DNA of 5,753 nt from Chitinophagaceae bacterium (GCA_947452875.1 CANGEZ010000150.1:1-5753), one strand, 5' to 3'. Shown: positions 1 to 5,753, numbered from the stretch's first letter. Numbers and translations are program-made. Notes: a model not told the origin generated them from the letters alone.

Positions 1-1134
1 GCCTCTCAGTTTCATTTCAGAGAAAAGAATGGATGGAAACATTCGATTGGAACTAACGGAATGGATCAAACGAATACCAATCTTGGCGTTGAACAACTCA
101 TTCCGGATTATCATTTGTTTGATATCGGATTTTTTCTTTTTACACAGAAAGAGATTAAGAAATATAATTTCAGTGGAGGGGTGAGATTTGACAATAGAAA
201 TATTGATGTTAAAAATTTGATGGAAGGCAGTATTATAAAAGGAGATGCTTTCAATAAGCAATATGCTAATTTTTCAGGCAGTGTGGGTTTGACCTATGCT
301 GCGAATAAACTTGTGAATCTCAAATTCAACATCGCCCGTGCTTTCAGAGCGCCAAGCATACCTGAACTGGCTTCAAAAGGTGCACATGAAGGGACAATCA
401 GATATGAATATGGTAACCGCAATTTGAATAGTGAAATCAGTACACAATTTGATGCTGCTGTAACGGTAAACAAAGAACATTTTTCGTTTAACCTTGCTGG
501 TTATTACAATCATTTCAGCAACTTTATTTACTACAGAAAGTTGCAAAACATTTCAGGTACTGATTCACTAGTGGAAGTCAATGGAAGTTATCTTACTGCC
601 TTTACATTTGATCAGCAAGCAGCAAATATGTATGGAATGGAAATTACGCTGGATATACATCCACATCCTTTAGATTGGCTGCATATTGAAAATAGTTTCT
701 CTTATGTGCGAGGGGAATTTGCAACTGCTATGGAAGGATCGAAAAATCTGCCTTTTATTCCGGCTCCAAAATTACTCACAGAATTCAGAGCTGATTTTAA
801 AAAGCTAAATAAATCATTCAAAAATTTTTATGCTAAATATGAGATAGAAAATACGTTCAGTCAGAACAATGCTTTTACTGCTTATAATACAGAAACTGCC
901 AGCAAAGGATATGTTTTGATGAATATTGGCTTAGGGGCGGAAATTCATAATCAAAAAAACAAACAAATTATCGGTGTTTATTTATCTGCATTAAATATTG
1001 GAGATGTTGCTTATCAATCGCATTTAAGCAGGTTGAAATATGCAGCCGTAAATGAAGTTACAGGAAGACAAGGTGTGTTTAATTTAGGGAGGAATTTTGG
1101 TGTAAAAATCAATGTGCCGTTGAGTTTTGAGTGA
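1..1134 (+). CDS. TonB-dependent outer-membrane receptor, C-terminal part (5' end outside window)
   Basis: The frame is open from the first base to a TGA at 1132-1134, giving about 377 residues of the C-terminal beta-barrel. Signal peptide, TonB box and plug domain must lie upstream, so the first in-frame ATG (61) is internal and not a start. The best landmark is the stretch at about 331-430, reading ARAFRAPSIPELASKG, then AHEGTIRYEYGNRNL. This is the conserved 'FRAPS..EL...G.H.GT.R.E.GN..L' region of Bacteroidota TonB-dependent receptors. Next come alternating amphipathic strands, a 'HPHPLDWLHIENSFSYV' segment (about 655-700), and the closing 'NLGRNFGVKINVPLSF' strand typical of the barrel end. 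Known role of the family: TonB/ExbBD-powered uptake of iron complexes, vitamins or other large ligands across the outer membrane. The ligand cannot be told from this part. One oddity is that the chain ends in Glu after the usual terminal Phe. Family is secure; substrate is unknown. Confidence 0.9.
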   Translation, partial: ASQFHFREKNGWKHSIGTNGMDQTNTNLGVEQLIPDYHLFDIGFFLFTQKEIKKYNFSGGVRFDNRNIDVKNLMEGSIIKGDAFNKQYANFSGSVGLTYAANKLVNLKFNIARAFRAPSIPELASKGAHEGTIRYEYGNRNLNSEISTQFDAAVTVNKEHFSFNLAGYYNHFSNFIYYRKLQNISGTDSLVEVNGSYLTAFTFDQQAANMYGMEITLDIHPHPLDWLHIENSFSYVRGEFATAMEGSKNLPFIPAPKLLTEFRADFKKLNKSFKNFYAKYEIENTFSQNNAFTAYNTETASKGYVLMNIGLGAEIHNQKNKQIIGVYLSALNIGDVAYQSHLSRLKYAAVNEVTGRQGVFNLGRNFGVKINVPLSFE

Positions 1135-1144
1135 TGTATTGTAT

Positions 1145-1170
1145 TTGCAATATTGCAATATCGCAATATT
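1145..1170. repeat. 8-bp tandem repeat forming overlapping palindromes
   Basis: Three consecutive 8-mers are visible: TGCAATAT (1146-1153), TGCAATAT (1154-1161) and CGCAATAT (1162-1169). The units are partly self-complementary, so they also give a perfect 14-bp palindrome, TTGCAATATTGCAA (1145-1158). They also give a perfect 8-bp stem with a 6-nt loop: AATATTGC (1149-1156), loop AATATC, GCAATATT (1163-1170). It starts 10 bp after the receptor stop. It could be an RNA hairpin that protects or ends the receptor transcript, a protein-binding site, or a fragment of a dispersed repeat. There is no T-tract after it, so an intrinsic terminator is not supported. The structure is read directly; the function is unknown. 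Confidence 0.7.
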
Positions 1171-1251
1171 ACGTCTTCTCAACTCGAACCACCAAATAAA
1201 TCAACTGAAGTTTCTTCATTCCAGCGTAATATTTATTTACTTATACAACTT

Positions 1252-1270
1252 CTCCCGTTTTTAAGGGGAG
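1252..1270. repeat. Short inverted repeat CTCCC / GGGAG
   Basis: CTCCC (1252-1256) and GGGAG (1266-1270) pair across a 9-nt loop rich in T (GTTTTTAAG). The stem is only 5 bp. It resembles, from memory, the 'CTCCCC...GGGGAG' imperfect palindromes scattered between genes in Bacteroidota, and may be a decayed copy. It could also act as a weak hairpin at the end of either converging transcript. Neither role can be shown from this window. Confidence 0.35.
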
Positions 1271-1289
1271 CAATGTAAGAATCAAATAT

Positions 1290-1349
1290 CTCCGCGTAAC
1301 CTCACACGCTCAAGTTCTCTGCGGTGAAATAATTCGTGAATTCGTGGTT
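1290..1349. repeat. Probable dispersed intergenic repeat with tandem AATTCGTG
   Basis: The segment CTCCGCGTAACCTCA (1290-1304), followed after a short stretch by GTTCTCTGCGGTGAAA (1314-1329), is richer in GC than its surroundings. It leads into two perfect tandem copies of AATTCGTG (1331-1338 and 1339-1346) and then GTTAAAA. CCGC (1292-1295) and GCGG (1321-1324) are complementary. The wording 'CTCTGCGGTGAAA..AATTCGTG..' matches, from memory, a family of short non-coding repeats seen between genes in many environmental bacterial genomes. That family assignment is recollection and inference; only one copy is in the window. The composition shift and the tandem 8-mer are directly visible. Confidence 0.45.
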
Positions 1350-1365
1350 AAAACAATCCTTAATC

Positions 1366-3042
1366 CTAAAAATTATATTCTCTTTTATAAATATTCAATC
1401 TTACTCCCGCACTAAATGAAACACTGTTATCATGATAACCTGATGCCAATTTGTAATCACGGTTCTGCACACCCGCTTCAAAGAAAAGATTTTGTCTGAA
1501 TTCGTATGAAACATTTAATGTAGCGTTCATACAAGTTGCTTTATTTCCACTTCCAACATTAAAGCCTGCATCTGACAATCGGGTGAGATAACTTTTGAAA
1601 ATATTTCCACCGAAATTAGCATTGGCTGTATCGAGTCCTTTGTAAAAATAAATAGCTCTTGCGTAAAAATTCCATTTAGGGAAAGGCTGGTATCTAACTA
1701 TGCCGATATATTCCTGAAAGTTCGCTCCCAGTGGATGAGCAAGCGGTTGATTATAATGAGTGTAGTTGTTAATCGTATCAAAATGAGAGTAAGTAAAAGG
1801 TCTTACTCTATTTACTTCTGCTTGTATATCAAGATTTTTTATACCAAAGGCATCGATGTATTTAGCGCCAAATTGTATCCCAAATTTGTTTACCCAATTG
1901 GAAGGGTCATTTTTGATTTTTGATAAAATGAATTCATCGAGTAAAAACTGACCATAAAATTGAGCACGTTTTTTTACATTTAATTTAAAATCTAAACCGG
2001 CTACCGCATTATCAGGACTTCCAATTGATCCTTCAACATGTCTGTAAAAAATGATGGGGTTTAAATATTCAAAATCAAAATGATCCGATCTTCCAAACAT
2101 GATGCCTTCAAACAATCCTATATTTAAAGATTTACTTACGTTCATGCTTAGGTGATGCATCGCAGCATATTTTCTTCTCAATAAATTGTTGCCGATATCC
2201 TTATATCTTGGCATTAATTCCATAAACAAATTCTGATAGTTGAATTTCCAGATTCGTGTATTGATTTTTGCAAACAAGTAGCTGTTTCCCCAGTCGCTTA
2301 AAAATAGACTTCTATAACCATTGCCGATGAAGTTCTTGTCGTATCCAAATTGAAAATCTATATATTTTGTGGCGTTAAAAGTGAGATAACCCCTGCCATC
2401 AAAATAATCTTGTGAGTTTACATCTTGTTTGTATGCTTTGTAAAATCCTACACCCGGAACTGCTCTTAATTCAGCAACTTCCTGCTGGAAAAATAATGGC
2501 CCTCTTTCCTGGTTATCAATGATGGTTGATGAAAAACCGATTTTGTTGGCAATACGGCCTCTTAATGTTATGCCTCTTGAATTCAGATAAATGTTTTTAT
2601 CATTATCTAATTCCTTTCCCATTCTAAAATGTAATACCGGATTTATAGCAAGGAAAAAATCTTTCACATTGACTTCGAATGCGTTTGATTGATTTTTATA
2701 GAATGTTTTGAGTATAGGTTTTTTACTTGAAAAAAGAGATTCATTTCCATTATACCATTCACTGTTATTCATGTAAAGACTCAACAAATTATATCGATCG
2801 GGCTTTGAAAGTTTGGCTAACTGTTCATTGCTGTCAAGATTCGCCATTTCTTGTAAAACATATTTACGATTATATGGTTTTAAAGTCGAAAAATTCAAAT
2901 CAGTATTTCTTTGTTCCATTATTTCCATTCTGTCTATAAAATGGTAATCTTTAGCGTCCTGTTGTAAATAAGTGCTTTGAGCTGAAATATGTAAGGGCAA
3001 AACAAAAATCAGAAATTTGAATACGTTTTTAATAATTTGCAT
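1366..3042 (-). CDS. Outer-membrane beta-barrel protein, Wzi/RemB-like
   Basis: It is 558 residues from ATG (complement of 3040-3042) to TAG (complement of 1366-1368). I chose this ATG because it begins a clean signal peptide, MQIIKNVFKFLIFVLPLHISAQ, with cleavage likely after Ala21. An in-frame TTG at 3079-3081 would add 13 residues before the signal peptide and overlap the divergent gene, so it is unlikely. The mature part has an 'EDYH.IDR' type opening, then many alternating beta-strands. Conserved family stretches include GNGYRSLFLSD (residues 240-250), LNPIIFYRHVE (327-337), RPFTYSH (414-420) and NYTHYNQPLAHPLGANFQE (426-444). Known: relatives are annotated as capsule-assembly Wzi-like proteins or gliding-motility RemB-like proteins. 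Inferred: an outer-membrane barrel that binds or handles surface polysaccharide. No capsule or gliding genes are visible nearby to decide. Conservation suggests a functional gene; the exact role is unresolved. Confidence 0.75.
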   Translation of the reverse strand: MQIIKNVFKFLIFVLPLHISAQSTYLQQDAKDYHFIDRMEIMEQRNTDLNFSTLKPYNRKYVLQEMANLDSNEQLAKLSKPDRYNLLSLYMNNSEWYNGNESLFSSKKPILKTFYKNQSNAFEVNVKDFFLAINPVLHFRMGKELDNDKNIYLNSRGITLRGRIANKIGFSSTIIDNQERGPLFFQQEVAELRAVPGVGFYKAYKQDVNSQDYFDGRGYLTFNATKYIDFQFGYDKNFIGNGYRSLFLSDWGNSYLFAKINTRIWKFNYQNLFMELMPRYKDIGNNLLRRKYAAMHHLSMNVSKSLNIGLFEGIMFGRSDHFDFEYLNPIIFYRHVEGSIGSPDNAVAGLDFKLNVKKRAQFYGQFLLDEFILSKIKNDPSNWVNKFGIQFGAKYIDAFGIKNLDIQAEVNRVRPFTYSHFDTINNYTHYNQPLAHPLGANFQEYIGIVRYQPFPKWNFYARAIYFYKGLDTANANFGGNIFKSYLTRLSDAGFNVGSGNKATCMNATLNVSYEFRQNLFFEAGVQNRDYKLASGYHDNSVSFSAGVRLNIYKREYNF

Positions 3043-3050
3043 CAGTTTTG
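3043..3050 (+). promoter_or_regulatory. Weak candidate -7 element for the dihydroorotase operon
   Basis: CAGTTTTG differs from the Bacteroidota TAnnTTTG consensus at one base. A TTTG at 3016-3019 stands 23 bp upstream as a possible -33 element, at the far end of the accepted spacing. Transcription from here would begin near 3056, leaving a leader of about 20 nt before the ATG at 3076. It abuts the start codon of the leftward gene, so the two promoters would overlap and could compete. AT-rich DNA produces such near matches often, hence the low score. Confidence 0.25.
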
Positions 3051-3062
3051 ATTGTTTATAGA

Positions 3063-3077
3063 ATAATTTGAAATTAT
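3063..3077. promoter_or_regulatory. Perfect 15-bp palindrome in the divergent intergenic gap (possible operator)
   Basis: ATAATTT (3063-3069), a central G, then AAATTAT (3071-3077) form a perfect inverted repeat running into the ATG of the dihydroorotase gene (3076-3078). It sits where both divergent transcripts would begin. A 9-bp direct repeat, AATAATTTG, also occurs at 3031-3039 and 3062-3070, 31 bp apart, which is close to three helical turns. This geometry suits a dimeric regulator, but the bases are nearly all A/T and chance is a real alternative. Confidence 0.3.
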
Positions 3078-4419
3078 GCAAAAATATCTGTTTAAAAACA
3101 TTTCAGTTGTAAATGAAGGCGAAATAAAATCAATGGATGTATTGGTTGAAGGGGAACGTATCGAACGCATTGACAATTCCATTTCAGTGAAATCTTTTGT
3201 AAACGAAATCAATGGCGAAGGGAAGCATTTATTCCCTGGCGTGATTGATGATCAGGTACATTTTCGCGAGCCCGGATTGACCCATAAAGCCAACATTGAA
3301 ACAGAAAGTAGTGCAGGCGTGGCAGGTGGAGTTACCAGTTTTATGGAAATGCCCAATACAATTCCAAATGCGCTGACAATTGATTTGATTGAGGACAAAT
3401 ATCAAATTGCTTCCCGAACTTCTCCAGCTAATTATTCTTTTTTTATGGGCGTTAGCAATGATAATGCAGAAGAAGTACTAAAAGTAAATAAAAGAAAAAA
3501 TGAGATTTGTGGCGTTAAAATTTTCATGGGCAGTAGTACTGGTAATATGCTTGTAGACAATTACAACACTCTTGAAAAATTATTTAGCGAATCTGAATTG
3601 TTGATTGCTACGCATTGCGAAGATGAAACCATTATAAAAAATAATTACAATCAATTAAAGTCATTTAAGTCTGAACTTTCGCCAGCTGATCATCCTGTAA
3701 TCAGAGATGAAAATGCCTGTTATGAATCTTCACTAAGAGCTGTTAAAATGGCTCAGAAATACAATACACGTTTACACATATTGCATATCAGTACAGAGAA
3801 AGAATTGATTTTATTCGGCAACATGATGCCTTTGAAAGAAAAAAGAATTACTGCAGAGGTTTGTGTGCATCATTTGCATTTTACTTCGGATGACTATGCA
3901 CAATTAGGATATCAGATTAAATGTAATCCAGCGATTAAAGCACCTCATAACAAATCTGCTTTGTGGAAAGCTTTGCTCGACAATCGACTTGATATTATTG
4001 CCACAGACCATGCGCCTCATTTGTTAAGCGAGAAAGAGCCACCGTATGAATCAGCACATTCAGGATTGCCTTTGGTACAACATTCCTTACAGCTAATGTT
4101 GCATCACGCAAGTATAGGAGATATATCACTGGAACGCATAGCCGAAAAAATGAGTCATGCAGTTGCAGATTGTTTTCAAATAAAAGAAAGAGGTTACATC
4201 AGAGAAGGATACTTTGCTGATTTGGTAATGGTTGACATTAATAAGCCCTATACCGTTTCTAAAGAAAATATTTTATACAAATGTGGATGGAGCCCATTAG
4301 AAAAATTTACTTTGCCGGCCTCAATACTCACAACCATGGTTAATGGTAATATTGTTTTTGAAAATGGAAATATCAATTCTTCAGTAAAAGGCAAACGATT
4401 ACAGTTTAACAGAGATTAA
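3076..4419 (+). CDS. pyrC: Dihydroorotase (class I-like, Bacteroidota type)
   Basis: This 447-residue amidohydrolase catalyses the reversible cyclisation of N-carbamoyl-aspartate to dihydroorotate, the third step of de novo pyrimidine synthesis, in the cytoplasm. It opens with a small beta-sandwich part (residues 1-52), then GVIDDQVHFREPG (55-67), which holds His62 and the substrate Arg64. EMPNT follows (91-95), then the probable carboxylated bridging lysine Lys148 in GVKIFMGSSTGNM. Next are His180 in ATHCEDE, His237 in RLHILHIST, and the catalytic Asp311 in IATDHAPH. Late family blocks RGYIREGYFADLVMVD and SKENILYKCGWSP are intact. The usual HxH pair is QxH here: Gln60 replaces the first zinc-ligand histidine. 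I recall the same change in other Bacteroidota homologues, so it looks clade-typical. The ATG at 3076 fits the family start (MQKYLFKNISVVNEG); there is no Shine-Dalgarno. It heads a two-gene unit with the MutS-like gene 3 nt downstream. An allantoinase or hydantoinase is possible but less likely. Confidence 0.9.
   Translation: MQKYLFKNISVVNEGEIKSMDVLVEGERIERIDNSISVKSFVNEINGEGKHLFPGVIDDQVHFREPGLTHKANIETESSAGVAGGVTSFMEMPNTIPNALTIDLIEDKYQIASRTSPANYSFFMGVSNDNAEEVLKVNKRKNEICGVKIFMGSSTGNMLVDNYNTLEKLFSESELLIATHCEDETIIKNNYNQLKSFKSELSPADHPVIRDENACYESSLRAVKMAQKYNTRLHILHISTEKELILFGNMMPLKEKRITAEVCVHHLHFTSDDYAQLGYQIKCNPAIKAPHNKSALWKALLDNRLDIIATDHAPHLLSEKEPPYESAHSGLPLVQHSLQLMLHHASIGDISLERIAEKMSHAVADCFQIKERGYIREGYFADLVMVDINKPYTVSKENILYKCGWSPLEKFTLPASILTTMVNGNIVFENGNINSSVKGKRLQFNRD
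3079..3086 (-). promoter_or_regulatory. Candidate -7 element (TAnnTTTG) for the leftward outer-membrane gene
   Basis: On the minus strand the sequence TATTTTTG matches the Bacteroidota housekeeping -7 consensus TAnnTTTG exactly. It would place the transcript start near 3070-3074 and give a leader of about 30 nt before the ATG at 3042. The leader has no Shine-Dalgarno sequence, which is normal in this phylum. I see no good TTG/TTTG -33 element at the usual spacing, so this is a moderate candidate. The element lies inside the first codons of the divergent dihydroorotase gene. Confidence 0.4.
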
Positions 4420-4422
4420 AGT

Positions 4423-5748
4423 ATGGAAATTGACATCACCACACTGAACGACTTGAATATTTTAGGCAATGAAGAAAATTATTCTTTGTTTGAAAAAATC
4501 AATTTTGCAAAAACAACTAATGGCGAAATTCAATTAAAACAAAATCTTTCAAATCCATTTGATAGTGTTGAAGCTATAACGGGTGTTCAACAAACATTAC
4601 AAGCAATATTAAAAGTTGCAGATCAATGGCCTTTGCAAATTTCCAATGGAACTATATTGATGGTGGAGAAATTTTACGACAGCAACATTGATGCCATTCC
4701 TGAGTCGCCTTCATCATATCAAACATATATATTCAAACTGTTTCACAGTCCTGATTTTTCTTTGATTAAATATTCGGTCTCACATTTTTTTGATTTGATA
4801 AAAGGATTCGATAGTATTCACAAATTATTATCTGATGAAAAGCACGTTCTACCTTTACAACAACTGCTGTTTGAATCAAGTGATTTGCTGAATAAAGAAA
4901 CTTGTAAAACGTTATGCAGCAAAAATTCCAGTAAAGATTTTTCCAATAAAGAAATATTGACCACTGGATATTTTTTTCTTTATCGTTACAAGCATCAAGT
5001 AAAAAGATTGTTGCAGCTTCATGCTCAATTGGATGCCTGGTATGGAATGGCAATGGCAGTAAAACATCACCACTTGATTTTTCCTGAAATTAATAAATCA
5101 ATTGAGCCTTATGTTTACGCTGAAGATTTGTATCACCTTTTACTTGATAAACCAATTTCATATCATATCAAATTAGACAAAGAAAAAAACTTTATGTTTT
5201 TAACAGGTGCTAATATGGCTGGTAAAAGTACATTTATTAAATCCACAGGCACTGCAGTATATCTGTCGCATCTGGGCATGGGCGTTCCTGCTAAAAATAT
5301 GAAGTTGAGTTTATTCGATGGAATCCTCAGCAACATCAACATCATGGATAATTTGTCGAAAGGCGAAAGTTATTTTTACAACGAAGTACAGCGCATTAAA
5401 TCAACAATCACAAAAATTAATGACGGCAGACAATGGTTGATTTTGATTGATGAATTATTCAAAGGAACCAATGTGGAAGATGCCATGAAATGCAGTAGCA
5501 TTGTTATAGAAGGGTTGGTTAAAAATCCGAATTCCATTTTTATTTTATCTACACATTTATATGAAATAGGGGAGGCTTTAAAAAAACATGCTAACATCAG
5601 CTTTAATTATTTTGAAACACAAATGATCAATGATGAATTTTCTTTCAGTTATCAATTAAAAGAAGGCATCAGCAATGATCGGCTGGGTTATTTGATTTTG
5701 AAAAAAGAAGGTGTGGTGGCGATGTTGGAGAAAAAAAGCCCCCTTTAA
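4423..5748 (+). CDS. Short MutS-like ATPase lacking the mismatch-recognition domain
   Basis: It is 441 residues, starting at ATG 4423, 3 nt after the dihydroorotase stop, so it is probably translated from the same message. Residues about 20-65 (SLFEKINFAKTTNGEIQLKQ, then an 'NPF..VEAI..VQQTL' stretch) resemble the start of the MutS core domain III. Residues about 70-240 are a helical lever region. Residues about 250-435 are the MutS ABC-type ATPase: Walker A GANMAGKST (262-270, Lys268), DNLSKGESYFYNEVQRI (309-325) as the signature/Q-loop equivalent, Walker B LILIDELFKGTN (339-350, Asp343 and Glu344), and STHLYEI (376-382, His378). The ATP site looks complete. Missing are the N-terminal domain I with its Phe-x-Glu mismatch wedge, most of the clamp, and any Smr nuclease domain, compared with about 850 residues for MutS. 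Known: such reduced MutS relatives occur in Bacteroidota and are poorly characterised. Inferred: a DNA-structure-binding ATPase rather than the main mismatch sensor. Confidence 0.85.
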   Translation: MEIDITTLNDLNILGNEENYSLFEKINFAKTTNGEIQLKQNLSNPFDSVEAITGVQQTLQAILKVADQWPLQISNGTILMVEKFYDSNIDAIPESPSSYQTYIFKLFHSPDFSLIKYSVSHFFDLIKGFDSIHKLLSDEKHVLPLQQLLFESSDLLNKETCKTLCSKNSSKDFSNKEILTTGYFFLYRYKHQVKRLLQLHAQLDAWYGMAMAVKHHHLIFPEINKSIEPYVYAEDLYHLLLDKPISYHIKLDKEKNFMFLTGANMAGKSTFIKSTGTAVYLSHLGMGVPAKNMKLSLFDGILSNINIMDNLSKGESYFYNEVQRIKSTITKINDGRQWLILIDELFKGTNVEDAMKCSSIVIEGLVKNPNSIFILSTHLYEIGEALKKHANISFNYFETQMINDEFSFSYQLKEGISNDRLGYLILKKEGVVAMLEKKSPL

Positions 5749-5753
5749 TTCCC
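5734..5753. repeat. Possible start of a dispersed C-rich repeat at the window edge
   Basis: The last codons of the MutS-like gene and the bases after it read AGCCCCCTTTAATTCCC, with two C-runs around an A/T core, unlike the rest of the gene. From memory, 'CCCCCTTTAATTCCCCC' strings, often followed by a G-rich complement, are common intergenic elements in Bacteroidota. If so, the protein's terminal Ser-Pro-Leu is encoded by the repeat edge. The window stops before the second arm, so this is only a suspicion. Confidence 0.25.

Larger units (their letters stand above)
1135..1365. other. Tail-to-tail intergenic region, no gene, repeat-rich
   Basis: This 231-bp gap lies between two convergent stop codons (TGA at 1132-1134 on +, and TAG read on the minus strand at 1366-1368). 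I find no credible coding sequence, tRNA or structured RNA in it. It holds, in order: an 8-bp tandem/palindromic cluster (1145-1170); a small TGAAG-TTT-CTTCA hairpin (1206-1218), flanked by the inverted pair AAATAAAT (1194-1201) and ATTTATTT (1231-1238); a CTCCC/GGGAG hairpin (1252-1270); and a GC-richer segment ending in a tandem AATTCGTG (1290-1346). No hairpin is followed by a clear T-run on either strand, so no standard intrinsic terminator is visible, although both flanking transcripts need to end here. Confidence 0.8.

Noticed and set aside
61..63. ATG at 61 as the start of the receptor gene
   Set aside because: The frame is open from base 1 and the protein begins mid-barrel with no signal peptide or plug domain, so the true start is upstream of the window.
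1145..1170. CRISPR or intrinsic terminator interpretation of the TGCAATAT cluster
   Set aside because: The units are 8 bp with no spacers, no cas genes are visible, and no T-run follows the stem.
1134..1199. 21-codon ORF starting at the ATG that overlaps the receptor stop (TGATG)
   Set aside because: It runs straight through the tandem repeat, its product has no recognisable features, and an overlap of this kind is common by chance.
1735..1923. 62-codon open frame on the + strand
   Set aside because: It lies wholly inside the outer-membrane barrel gene on the other strand and has no recognisable protein features.
2727..2939. 70-codon open frame on the + strand
   Set aside because: Antisense to the N-terminal part of the barrel gene; the composition is a by-product of that gene's codons.
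3040..3081. TTG at 3079-3081 as start of the leftward gene
   Set aside because: It would put 13 polar residues before a good signal peptide and overlap the divergent gene; the ATG at 3042 explains the protein better.
4766..5053. 95-codon open frame on the - strand
   Set aside because: Antisense to the helical middle of the MutS-like gene; no family features.
5163..5597. Two open frames of 60 and 73 codons on the - strand
   Set aside because: Both are antisense to the conserved ATPase domain of the MutS-like gene, whose motifs prove the + strand is the coding one.
1..5753. Search for a mobile element, phage, defence system, toxin-antitoxin pair, tRNA or riboswitch
   Set aside because: All long frames are accounted for by four conserved genes, and the gaps (231, 33 and 3 bp) are too short or lack the required structure.

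Overview
The window is AT-rich and reads as chromosomal DNA of a member of the Bacteroidota, probably an environmental lineage near the Chitinophagales or Sphingobacteriales (order-level placement is inference). Three things support the phylum. The outer-membrane protein families (a TonB-dependent receptor and a Wzi/RemB-like barrel) are of Bacteroidota type. The dihydroorotase has the 'DDQVHFREPGLTHK' signature I associate with this phylum. None of the three visible gene starts has a Shine-Dalgarno sequence; all have A/T-rich leaders, and one TAnnTTTG-type promoter element fits the Bacteroidota sigma factor.

Layout. Positions 1-1134 (+) hold the C-terminal barrel of a TonB-dependent receptor whose start lies outside the window. 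Positions 1135-1365 are a tail-to-tail intergenic gap with no gene but with several small repeats: an 8-bp tandem/palindromic cluster, a short hairpin, and a GC-richer segment resembling dispersed repeats of environmental bacteria. Positions 1366-3042 (-) encode a secreted outer-membrane beta-barrel of the Wzi/RemB-like type. A 33-bp gap (3043-3075) separates it from a divergent pair of genes read on the + strand: a class I-like dihydroorotase (3076-4419) and, 3 nt downstream, a short MutS-like ATPase (4423-5748). The window ends 5 nt after that stop, inside what may be another repeat.

How the genes relate. The two rightward genes are almost certainly co-transcribed. They join a pyrimidine-biosynthesis enzyme to a MutS-type ATPase that lacks a mismatch-reading domain, with no obvious biochemical link. 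The two envelope proteins act at the outer membrane (uptake, and surface polysaccharide or motility) but are convergent, so they are not an operon. The window looks like ordinary housekeeping and envelope territory. I see no transposase, phage gene, CRISPR array, toxin-antitoxin pair, defence system or RNA gene, and no convincing undescribed system. The most interesting points are the dihydroorotase active-site substitution, the reduced MutS protein, the symmetric divergent control region, and the repeat-rich convergent gap.
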